Shown here in pieces: positions 23,135-33,928 of a stretch of DNA of 64,000 nt. The stretch lies in assembly GCA_029817715.1 (NCBI GenBank), contig JARUPY010000387.1, forward strand, positions 3,038,001 through 3,102,000, read 5' to 3'. Each line of letters opens with the position of its first letter. Positions within the stretch are counted from its first letter, which is position 1. Below the pieces are notes generated by a model. That model searched no databases and was not told the DNA's origin. It saw only the letters and a program-made list of their open reading frames with translations. The stretch is from Melastoma dodecandrum. Taxonomy: Eukaryota > Streptophyta > Magnoliopsida > Myrtales > Melastomataceae. Position numbers and translations under genes: made by a program.

Positions 23135-25382
23135 ATGGGGAACTGTGGTACTAGGGAGGAGTCTGCTGTTGTCTCCCATGCCCATGCTCAAGGTCAGAGG
23201 GCTTCAGCTCAGGCTCTGCTTCCTCAACTTCATCTTTCCAGATCTGGTGTCTGTATACGTTTGTCTGTGTGGGCGTTGAGTTTTCCTTGCAGCATTTCCT
23301 TTTTTGGGGTTTCTCCTGGGAGCTGCCCCAGTTCCCAATTCTGTTCATGGGTTTTGTCTGCCGAATTGGTCAGAAGTTTCTGCATTCTGGATTTTTTTCT
23401 CCTCGGGAAATTTCGTCCGTTTCCCAATTCTTCAATAGGGGTAACTTTTGTCTGTTGATCATGGAATGTCTGAATTTTATTGTTGGGCTTTTCGATAAAA
23501 ACTTGGGATTTCAGAATGTTCCTAGGAGGAATGTGATCGTGTTCATTTGGCTTTCTTTACTCTGGTTGGTTTAATCCCTGAGGTTCTTCCTGGGGATATA
23601 AAGTTCTGTTTGTTTTTTGTTGTGTTGCATGGGTTGTTTGATCCTCTCTGACTGGATTGTGCGACTGGATTGTGCTATGAGCAGAGAGGATGTCGTTGCT
23701 GATGATGAAATGCGAATTTACGAACAGGGTTTGCTTTTTCCTTTATGCAGTTCAGCATCTCAACATGGTATCGCCGATGCCCGCGAAGAACTCGCAATTC
23801 GATCGAAAGCATAGTCGGTCGACATCGGATCTGAGCGATCCTTCGACCCCCAGGAACTTTGAGGACTCGAGGAAGAACTCGGTGTTGTATACTCACGTAA
23901 TCGCCTTCACCTTGTACGAGCTCGAGACAATAACCAAGAGTTTCCGTTCGGATTACATCCTGGGTGAGGGAGGGTTCGGGACAGTGTACAAAGGCTATAT
24001 TGATGAGAATGTAAGAGTAGGTCTTAAATCTCTGCCGGTCGCTGTTAAGGTTCTAAACAAGGAGGGTCTGCAGGGGCACCGGGAATGGCTTGTACGTATC
24101 CTTTCTCTTTGTCTTCTAGGTCCCGAATCTTGCCAATGTTTATGACCCCGTAAATTTTGCAGACGGAAGTCAACTTTCTTGGACAGCTCAGACATCCCAA
24201 CCTCGTTAAACTGATTGGATACTGTTGCGAGGAGGATCACCGGTTACTCGTTTACGAGTTCATGTTCCGAGGAAGCCTCGAGAACCACCTGTTCCGAAGT
24301 GTGTAACTTTTCCTTCTCCCTGCTGATCAACAGCAATGTTCGTCGTCCTGGGTTTGTTTCATGATCGATTTCATTTTATTTTCGTAATGTTGGATAGAGA
24401 CACAATCCTCTTTACCATGGGCGACCAGAATGATGATCGCTCTAGGAGCCGCCAAAGGGCTCGCTTTCCTGCACAATGCTGAGAGGCCTGTCATTTATCG
24501 CGATTTCAAAACTTCAAATATACTTCTGGATTCTGTGAGTGACCGGCCTTAACTCGCAATCCCTGATCCAGGATTTGTTTATTTCTTGGCCATGGACTGT
24601 GTTATTAATTGACCTACTGTCGTGCCGACAGGATTATATGGCAAAGCTTTCAGACTTTGGCCTGGCTAAAGCCGGTCCACAGGGTGATGAGACTCATGTG
24701 TCGACTCGTGTCATGGGCACATATGGCTATGCTGCGCCCGAATATGTGATGACGGGTTAGTTCTTGTGGTAGTTCGATCCTTTGGTTTCCATCGTAAAGT
24801 TTTCGTCAGATGTGCCTCGTAGGATTTTTTTACTCTGCATGTCTGAATCAGTAAACTTTCTCGCTAAAATGGCCAGGCCACTTAACCGCAAGAAGTGACG
24901 TGTACAGTTTCGGGGTCGTTCTCTTGGAGCTCTTGACGGGGAGGAAGTCCTTTGACAAGACAAGACCGAGTAAGGAGCAGAACTTGGTTGAATGGGCTCG
25001 CCCGAAACTCAATGACAAGAGAAGGCTGTTGCAGATCATCGACCCTAGATTAGAGAATCAGTATTCAGTCCGAGCTGCTCAGAAAGCATGCAGCCTGGCG
25101 TACTACTGTTTAAGCCACAACCCCAAGGCGAGGCCCCTAATGAGCGACGTAGTCGAAACTCTGGAGCCGCTTCAAGGCATAAAAGACGGCGAGGTCTCAT
25201 CATTGTCCCTATCATCTCTGGCAACATCTTCTCCTGTACCCAGAGGGCCCCTCGCAACGGGATCCACCCCGGACTACCGGATCCAACGCAGGTACACTGC
25301 AAACGTGGGTCCAGGAATCAGCTGGCGGTCACCAAACCCGACCTGTTCTCCTGGAGCACCCGCGGCATGCCGAGTCAGATGA
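23135..25382 (+). CDS. PBL8: Receptor-like cytoplasmic kinase VII, PBL8 type
   Basis: Six exons join in phase: 23135-23192, 23751-24091, 24163-24298, 24398-24534, 24632-24755 and 24877-25382, giving 433 residues. The N-terminus MGNCG has Gly2 for myristoylation and Cys4 for palmitoylation, so membrane attachment is expected. The Ser-rich stretch [17 protein letters not shown] precedes the kinase. Kinase motifs are [42 protein letters not shown] (the YRD form usual in RLCK-VII), [20 protein letters not shown] and [14 protein letters not shown]. The C-terminal tail is Ser/Pro-rich. Such kinases relay signals from pattern receptors. Assignment to PBL8 (At5g01020) rests on near-identity across the kinase as I recall it. 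Confidence 0.92.
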
Positions 25383-26241
25383 GTGTGCTCCTCTAAACGA
25401 CTGACTAATTCTTGTTCATGTATGGGGTGTGGCTACGTTTCGGCAAGTCTCTTGGAAAAGCAGCCGAGGTTAGTTAATAGAAGCTCGGGCGGAGGGAGGA
25501 TGCGGCTTTTCCAGACGAACTTAAAAAACAGTGGTTTGTTCTCCCGAATGTTTTGTTTCTTAACTCAGAAGCTGATGTTATGGTTGTAGTATGATTAATT
25601 GCTGCTGTCCATCTCAATCTAACAATGTCTTAAATTTCTAAATACGCTTTTAATTACGCATGATCAGAGGATAAAAAAGAGTGTAATTAGAGGCAGCACT
25701 ACTCACTCCAAAGCTTTACAATTGATTAGTTGCTGATATATATAAACAGTCCTTTCCATGACCAACAAGAAGTTAACCTAAAAAGAGAAAACTGGAAGAA
25801 AGAATGAGAAGCAATCAATGGGCCCTCTGACTTTTGCTGGAACAGCTTTCAAAATCACTGAGAAAATTTAAGTACCTTTGGGATACACAAGACGGGGACC
25901 TCACTCCGGCTCGGGAGATCGTCGTGAGTGCACGCTCTCCCAGCTAAAACCATTCTCGATCCTCTTTCTCACGCAATGAAACCTTCTGCTTGGCTTGAAA
26001 TACATTCCGAAAGTAGAATAGTAATAGCAGATCTTGCCAAGATACCCCCTGCCAGACAAGGGTGGGAATTCCTAGCCGGATGCAGAACAAGTGTGCTGCT
26101 ACTGTTGTTGTTGTCCCCATTGGCCTCTCAAAATCAGTCCGCCGGTGGAAGAAATAGGACAGCTAATTGCTATCCGAATCAATGGTGTTGGTGGAGATAT
26201 CATCATGTAATAATCACCCGGTGAATCACTCAAGGCACATA
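25383..26241. other. Convergent intergenic region
   Basis: Shared 3' space between PBL8 (plus) and GAUT7 (minus), containing both 3' untranslated regions. No coding is recognised. Confidence 0.6.
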
Positions 26242-29200
26242 TTACGGGCTCATATTGCAATCGCTCAAGATCTGATCATCCTTGTTAAGATACTTCCGCC
26301 AATAATCCTTGTACTTGGGAATACCAAGGTCGAGCCACGGTTTCATGTCCCCGTTGTAATGAAGGACCGCGGCTTTCCCGGTGGCTTGGGCACTCAGACC
26401 ATAATTCTGACCCAGCCCGGACAAGACCCACGAACTGTCAAGTGGATAAATTAACTTCTGAAAACTGAGCAAGGTCGCATAGAGGGAGATGGCCTCTCTC
26501 ATCTGGCTGCGGGCTTCCAACTATGATTCCGACAAACAAAAGAGACAAATCAGGCAAGTGCTTGACAATAAGTGTATTCCAGTTATAGGAAAAGAAAGAA
26601 TGACCACCTGTTTCTCACACAACGGGCAAAAAGCATTGACCAAATTCCAACTAGAAGAAAGCACCAAAAGGGCATCTTTCATCCCATCAAAGAAGCAATG
26701 CTCGATCTAAAGTAGAATAGAAAGTAAAAAGAAGCAATTCGATGATCAAATGTTTATTTTCTTGTACTTACCTGTCGTGTGAATCTTTGGTAAGCTTGCG
26801 ACAGCTTTAGTTCTCTCCATCTTTGCAGATCAATCAGATTTAAGCCAGACATCCAAGCACAAGAATTCTTATCTAAGACCTCTTGACCCAAGCTCCTCAA
26901 CATACCCAGATTCACAGAACAAACTTGAACTGCACCATTTACTTTTCCACCCATACTGACACCCCATAAAGCTGACAAGTCCCGCTGGACAACCACATCG
27001 TCATCCAGAACCACAACTTTCTTAAGATTTGGGAATGCATCCGGCAGAAGATAGTGCGAACGAGAAAAAGTAGAAATGTACTCCGTCCTTGAAGTGAGGA
27101 AAGAAAAATTATTGACGCCAGTAAATGAGATACGAAATTCATCAGGTAAAGAGAATGGCAATGGAGTAGCTTCATCTCGGTTGCCCAGTTCTTCTGCATT
27201 GAGAACCTGAACCGCAGAATTCTTGTACTTGTTTCTGAAGAACCACAGCTTCATGGCAAAGTAATTCTTCTTATCAGTCAGCACATGAAAAACTATTTTT
27301 CCACTTTCCTACAAAAGAAAATAAATATTTATTTGATGTGGAAACCATAGAACTTCACACGTTCTCAGATGAATAGGTGCTCTTGTACCTTTGTGTTCAT
27401 CACAGTTGAATTGATCACAACTGAAGATGCCAACACATTCTTGGAGAATATGACAACATGGTGCAGATCAGGATCTGAGTATTTTTCAGCAAGGGGACTC
27501 TCGATGTCATTAGTAGATGAAGTGAAATAGTCCACTGTGAGTCTCAGTGAAATACAGTGAAGACTCTTGGGCATGGTTTGGACAGCAATTCTGTAGATGA
27601 AGGCGCTCTGTTTCATGTGGAAGTTGGCCTCATCCTCAGTCATATCCAATATCTGACTTAGTTTCTTATACACATTATTGCAGTCCACTGGAAAAGATTT
27701 AGCCTTGGCAATTGAAGCTTGCATTCTCTCCAGCTTGCCTCCAATCCTTACAAATTTCATTTCAAAATATTAAGACTCTTCAAGAAAGTATGCAGATAGT
27801 AGAAAACCATAAATACAAATGATGAAAATAACTTGAAAAACAATAACAATACTTGCGGTCAACAGATGGTACTCCAGAACTTAAAGTAATTAGTCGTCAA
27901 TGAAAATTTCCAAAAAGTGCCTCTGGAATTCCTGATCTGACAGAAGCACAAAATGAAGGCAAATCCTCCCCCGACCCCTCGCCAACACACGCACAAAACA
28001 AAAATAAACAAAAGAAGAAGAAAAAGATAATTCAACAGACTATCCAAGTAAAATCATTATTTTTTGTCTTCCCTTTAACAATTACCATATTTTAGTCAAA
28101 CAAAAGCTACCAAAGAAGTATGCTGATATCAAACTGGGAGGATCCGTGAAATAGAAGTAGCACCACAACTATCATTAGCATAAAAGAATTTACATATGCA
28201 AATATCAATAGTCAGACTAAGTGACATGTTCCCATAGTAGGCACGCTCAATACTTACTGTGGAGGAAGATCAGAATCTTTAGATGATTCACTCAGAACGC
28301 GCTCAAAATCTTGAATGTTTTGCTTCATTTCTCGAGATAACTTTTCCTGAGAAGAAAGCTTTGCGATACTAGGAAAATATGCCCTAGCAACAAAGAGCAG
28401 GTCTTTCATTCTCTTCACCGTGGAATCTTTCATTTGTTCCCTGTGTTCTTGCAACCAAAGGCAGTAGCTCCCAAATCTCACTTCACATTGTTTGCCAGCA
28501 TCAACAAGGAGGCCCCTAGATCCAGGGAGTTCTTCTCCAAAATCGATTCCACTAGCCTGTAAAGACACTTAAATTGAATTAAAGCACAACTTGGAAGTTA
28601 CATGTCATGTATGAAGCATGCCAAAAACACAATTTAGCAAGTCCAACTGCACGTACACTTTTCCATGAGCCGGGTTTAGTAACTGAAGCAGGTGGTGGAA
28701 AACCTGTCATAACACCATGATTTAATGGCACTGTGAAAAATTTAACACTTTCAGAGCCAACAGTAGCCAAATCATACCTGTCACCTGAGGACGGGAATGA
28801 TCTTCCACCATTGTGTGAGCCTGCTTCTTTGACCCACTGTCAATGTCCTTTGATACATCCTGATATATGGGAGACAATTAAAGAAGCCAGCCAAAAGGGA
28901 ATAGCAAGCGAGAAAAACTGGGAGCATCTTTTTCTAGCACACTTCAAGACATGCTGGCAGAAATCCATGATAAGTATTATGTTCAATTCCATAAAATTAG
29001 CCAACAAAAGACAAAAAACAACAACGGCTAGGCCACCTCCTAGATCACATTCTGAATTTTGGGACCTTTCATGTACAAGTAAGAAAGCACAGTAACCAAG
29101 TATGTCTCAAAAAATCAACGAAACTATTTTTCTATATAACTCTCAATGAGAACTTCTAATTATCATACATTTCATGCAACTCTTCCCTGAGCAACAGTAA

Positions 29201-30797
29201 GCTAGAGAGGCACACTAAATAACAACTAATTGGAAAACAATGGGTCCGTTATGAGTACTAAAAATCAAAGGATTTTGAAGAAAATATGTAACTTCATAAT
29301 CATTCATACGGTGACAGATACAACCCTGGTGGTTTGAGGGCACCCGATTACTAGAGGGACTTAGGTCGGTTGAATACATACATACAAAGCCTCATCCTTT
29401 GAATATTTAAAAATTGGCTGATAAGCTAAGAAAAGGGGAATTTTTGCATTGCACTACCACTTCCCATCTCACCCACTTCTGTGAAACTCCATGGAAATGG
29501 GATACCGAAACAATTAATGGTGTCACTGAAACAAGTTCATTATCAATCCAAGTTAAACATTATCGAAGACTAGTCAAATTTCCCATAAGTAATTGAGCAT
29601 AACATGAACAAAAAGTTTAGAGATTTTGCTTCTACATTTCGTAGGAACTCTTAGGGAACTAGGACCTAGATAAACCCTTTCAAATGTGAATTCCCTCAAC
29701 ACAATAGCCCAAGAATCTTTTATCCCTACTAGGAAGTATAGATATCATGGCCTATTAATGTGGAATTTTAAGAACAATAAAGGCAAGAACAATCCCGTAT
29801 ATGAAGGATAAATCAAGCCAAGACAGGTTTCTACACAGTCAACCACCATCTAGGTTTGATTTTGCTTACACCTTGCTAGAAACACGGAACTGGCAAGATA
29901 CCTTAGAAATGTTGGGTGCTAATTTCTTGATGATGTCGTTGACATGGTCGGATTGGACCTTCTGGCATATAAAAGGAAGACAACATGTCATTGTATAAAC
30001 TTAGATAGAACATACCATTTTTCATATTAAGTCAAACCTACAAAAGGTGAGAGTTATCTGCAGGGCAAATAAACCTTCCTGTAATAACAACTACAGTCAT
30101 ATTTAAACAGGCGCACAGAAATCATGGGTAATGACTTTCAGATGAAGGAAACGACACAAAATGAATCTACTCACCTCAGGTTTGGGTTGACTTTTGCGAG
30201 CCCCAGATTCATACTTGTCATAAATCCTGAAAGCATTCTGAGAAATATACACTACAGAAATCAGTCCACATCCCTAAACAGGTGAATGGCCACATAATTT
30301 TACTATAAATGGAAACCCCGAGATGGTAACAGACTGTCAAAAGGTCCTCACCGTGGCAGAATTGAGTTGGTCGGAAACGAAAACTGCAGAAAAAAGAAAA
30401 ACCACACGTCGTATCTCAGAAGCCATCCAACACCGAAAAATTAAAACATTTCCAACCATTAATAAAGCAGAAGGCCAATCGCAACGCCACAAAGAGATCT
30501 CAAATCCCCCAAAAAAAAATTCAAGCAACTCCGTCAGGACCACAACGAAAGCAACCAGCAAAAAAATTGGATACCACAAGAAAATCCTTTCTAAAGACCT
30601 AACCACATTAACACTTGAAGAACAAAACTGATAGGAAAATCGTTACCGGCGGCAGAAGAAGTGTTGAATCGCCCTAGGAGGAATGCGAGGGGGACGAGCA
30701 TTGAACAAACGACGAGCACTAAAACTCCGACGACGAGGCACCTCCACCGCCGCTTCCCTCCTACGCCGCCGGAACCACCACCTACTCCACCCTTCAT
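26242..30797 (-). CDS. GAUT7: GAUT7, Golgi galacturonosyltransferase-complex anchor (GT8)
   Basis: Ten exons join in phase: 30647-30797, 30352-30383, 30175-30237, 29902-29961, 28778-28859, 28657-28730, 28258-28556, 27389-27746, 26772-27308 and 26242-26520, giving 644 residues. The short glycine/arginine-rich cytosolic tail (MKGGVGGGSGG) is followed by one membrane anchor (CLVVGVLVLVVCSMLVPLAF), a stem with CEVRFGSYCLW, and the GT8 domain. GT8 motifs are VVVLDDDVVVQRDLSALW, CAWMSGLNLIDL, SGLGQNYG and LHYNGDMKPWLDLGIPKYKD. In Arabidopsis GAUT7 holds the catalytic GAUT1 in the Golgi to make homogalacturonan, and is itself thought to be weak or inactive. Here the DDD motif is intact. Exon 2 is a 32-bp microexon. 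The start at 30797 gives the typical N-terminus. Confidence 0.93.
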
Positions 30798-31279
30798 CGT
30801 CACGGAATCAAAACCACCCCTCCAATCCTAACCATCAACTGGCCCCCTAGCGGACGGAGACCGCAACGGAATCGCTACCGTTCCGTTACGGAGGCTATCG
30901 CAGGTCGGCGAGATTGGGGATCGCGACCTCTCGAGAGAGCATCGCACTTGCTCTTCTTCTCCCTCGAAGCGTAGTCGGAGAGAGTGTGGGAGAGAGCGCG
31001 GCGCACATGGTCGATTATGTGAATAAAAGTCACGGTCCCGGTGACGGTGACAGGCGTCTGATGGATTACACGTGTCCACATTCGAGCGGATGAACGGCTG
31101 GATCTGCGCCTGTGCCTCTTTGGCCCATTTTTTAGGATTTTCCTTTTCCATTGGCTTTACCCACGTATATTTTATTTCTTAAAACCATCTTAAAATGAGT
31201 TCATTATAATAACATCCGTAAAATTTACTCGACACTCGCCCTTTTCGTTCTTCTTGCCGGAGATGGAGGTTTGTTACTC
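30798..31279. promoter_or_regulatory. GAUT7 upstream region
   Basis: GC-rich 5' flank and likely 5' untranslated region of GAUT7, turning AT-rich toward the foldback element. Open frames on the minus strand here (to 31151) have no family features and overlap the probable leader. Confidence 0.5.
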
Positions 31280-32185
31280 GATAGTTTTTACAAAAATTAG
31301 TTAGGTTGTTTGAAATTTCATGTTTTATCGCCCTTAATTCGTTACTTGAAGTAGCGAGTTTGCTCTACGATACTTTTTTAATTCTAACCAATATCGCTAC
31401 TTGAAATAGCGAGTTGAAGTCCATATACACAACTTTGTATGAAATCGCTACTTCAAGTAGCTAGGTCGTAAGCCACAAAAAAAAATACTACTTAGAGTAG
31501 TGAGTTCCCACGTAATAAATGTATCTCTTCCACAATTTAATCAAGTGTGAAATTTGGCCTCTCTATAAGAACTCACTACTTGAAGTAACAATTTCTTAAG
31601 TTGCTATTTGAAGTAGCGATTTCCTTTTTGTAAAAATAAAGGGGCAAATAATGGATAAATAAAATTGACAAAAAATTAAAGGTTATATTTTATGAGAAAA
31701 GAAGTCACTACTTCAAATAGGAATTCCCTTCTTCGGAAAATATGATCCTTAGATTTTTCTTCTAATTTTATTTGCCTCGACTTTCTTCTTCATAAAAATA
31801 ACTATTAGATTTTTTCTTCCAAATTTATTTGCCCCTTTATTTTTATAAGAAAGACGTCACTACTTGAAATAGCGATTTCCCACGTAATAGATGCCACTTC
31901 AAAGTTTCACAAGTGTGAAATTTTCCCTTTTGTGAAAAATTACTATTTCAAGTAGCGATTTCCTTGTAGCTTATGACCTCGCTACTTGAAGTAGCGATTT
32001 CATGACAAATTGTGCATCTCGACATTAACTCGCTGCTTCAAGTAGCGATTTTGATTGGGACTAAGGAAATCGCTACTCGAAGTAGCGAGTTTCGTGGGAC
32101 GAACTCGCTACTCCAAGTAGCGAGTTAAGGGCGTAAACTAGGAAATTTCAAAGTTATTGCTGTATTTTACAAATTTTTTTGAAAA
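31280..32185. mobile_element. Foldback element with thirteen 19-bp palindromes
   Basis: The two halves are imperfect reverse complements about a centre near 31730. For example, GAAATTTCATGTTTTATCGC (31314-31333) pairs with the complement of 32131-32152, and ACTTCAAGTAGCTAGGTCG (31451-31469) pairs with the complement of 31974-31992. Within the arms the word TCGCTACTTSAAGTAGCGA, itself a palindrome, recurs thirteen times at 31341, 31395, 31446, 31488, 31573, 31602, 31705, 31857, 31942, 31980, 32031, 32071 and 32106. No coding frame is present. It behaves like a foldback or MULE-type MITE. I could not define a target duplication, so the ends are accurate to about 15 bp. Confidence 0.7.
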
Positions 32186-33318
32186 GCAATGGTACGGAGG
32201 AACAAACCTCGCCAGAGATGTGTCGAACTTTTGTGTCATCCGACAGGATATCGCTTGACTTTAGGTTCATTCGAGGGGCACGCTCCTTGTGCATAGCCCT
32301 GACCGAGCCGAAAGCTCTGCCTCCAATCGATAGGATTTTCTGGAGCGTACAACTGGGCATGATTGGATGCTCATAGCAGAATCTCTGGAATGCCGAAACG
32401 ATTTCCTTGTGGTAGATTTGCGATAACAGATAGATCGATATATAGTCCTGAACTCGAGCCAACCCTGCACCGAACCTTGCGAGAACCAACCGGAGCTTCC
32501 ACTTGGTCTCCCCGGAACAGCGAAACCAAAAGCGATCCAACTTTACATTACGAGAGAAACACATATGTGCATACGACATGGAATTTTATAAAGATTTTAT
32601 TTTATTTTGTTTTATTTTATAAAATTCTTTTAGGCTATAATTAATTATTTTATTTTTAAAAGCAGGCTGTATGTTGATATACGAAACAATCTATGATAGT
32701 TCATTCAGGTTTCAGCGATATTTCATTCGGACTTTTACAACATCTCAGCTTATTATAAATGTGGGTTAGACGGCATTCGATGTAGGCCCACTATCTGTGT
32801 AAGCCCGTGATGGAAGGGCCTGTCGATTCATATAAGCGCTAGATCATCTCTCTCATTGATAATTACAACGATAGTTGCATTGGCCGTTTTATCAGGAGAG
32901 AGGGAAAGATGTAGAGCACCTCTTGTTTGTGGCTTCTAACATATCGTACTTGAGGATTTCGGCTTCCGTAATTTGATTGAGATCATGGGTTAATCAAGTA
33001 CGCTTTCGTTTTTTCTTTACTTGGTGTCTCAAATCGACCGCGGTGATATTTGAGTTTGAGATTTAACAATTCAAACTTTTCCCACTTATTCACATCTCCC
33101 TCCTTATTAATTGTCCTATCAAATTGGTATTGACATTTTGACAAAGGCCTGATTGCAAATCAATGTCACTCATGGCGCCCCCGACTAAGGGACTAAGCTT
33201 TTGATTGTGATGGTCGCAAGAGTAATGTAGAGAGAACACATCTTAACTTGGCATCCAAGGAAAGGTCACAGCCTTCCTAACACGAACACATTTCAGTCGT
33301 AAGGTTGGGCCAACTTAC
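32186..33318. other. Intergenic, no gene seen
   Basis: Spacer between the foldback element and the receptor-kinase cluster. Open frames at 32154-32579 (minus) and nearby show no conserved motif. A TTTTATTTTATTTTGTTTTA stretch lies at about 32592-32612. Confidence 0.5.
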
Positions 33319-33410
33319 GGTCGCTGCTGTTCGTAAGCGCACTGGGCTGAACAAACCCAACAAGCCAGGACAAACGCAGAGAGCTGCAGCAATCTCTGCA
33401 GAACCAACAT
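33319..33410 (-). pseudogene. Orphan signal-peptide exon of a third HPCA1-like kinase
   Basis: Reads MLVLQRLLQLSAFVLACWVC then SAQCAYEQQR, ending at a GTAAG donor. It aligns with the first exons of the two intact kinases ([20 protein letters not shown] and [15 protein letters not shown]), including the shared Val-Cys-Ser stretch and donor site. The exon is 92 bp, out of phase with the intact copies, and none of the following LRR or kinase exons is present before the next gene. It is best read as the remnant of a deleted third tandem copy. Confidence 0.6.
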
Positions 33411-33928
33411 CCTGCAATGTCGTCCATTGCTTCTGTCTCATCTCATCACCTTTTAAGCGAGTCATCCCCAGGCAACACCCTGTTCCGATGTTCATCATCG
33501 GAATGACAGCATGCGAGATGGGCTGAGGGACAGCAGAGACGTCTACATCCTCGTATTCTTTCGTATTTTGACAAAGTAAGCACCACGCCAGCATCTTTGC
33601 CGTGCCACAAGTAGCTGGGACGTATGAACTATCTTCTCCTTTTCCCGCTATTGCAGCCATCGTGCCATTAGAGCTACGTTCACGGGGAGAACCTCAAAAT
33701 TTATATTCATCAAAATTTTATTTCAAAATTATAATCCCCATTCTCTTTTTAATACTGAATTTATTAATGAGAAGAAAATTAACTTTTTAAGGAATTTGAA
33801 CAATTATAAAAGCATACACGTATTATTAAATGTGAATAGTCCAACATCTCACCAAGACTATATACACTGCAGTCGAAATTGGAATTGACATTAGACAGCA
33901 GCCCGGATTACAAGGAAGTTGTTCTCGT
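33411..33928. other. Intergenic, 3' of the first HPCA1-like kinase
   Basis: Sequence between the orphan exon and the kinase stop codon. It is AT-rich from 33700 on. No coding is recognised. Confidence 0.5.

Noticed and set aside
30828..31151. 107-codon minus-strand frame upstream of GAUT7
   Set aside because: It ends just before the GAUT7 start in likely leader sequence and lacks any motif; at most an upstream open frame.
31341..32124. Regularly recurring 19-bp repeats resembling a CRISPR array
   Set aside because: Spacing is irregular, repeats are degenerate and part of a large inverted repeat, and the genome is a plant.
32154..32579. 141-codon minus-strand frame
   Set aside because: It overlaps the end of the foldback element and has no signal, domain or conserved motif.
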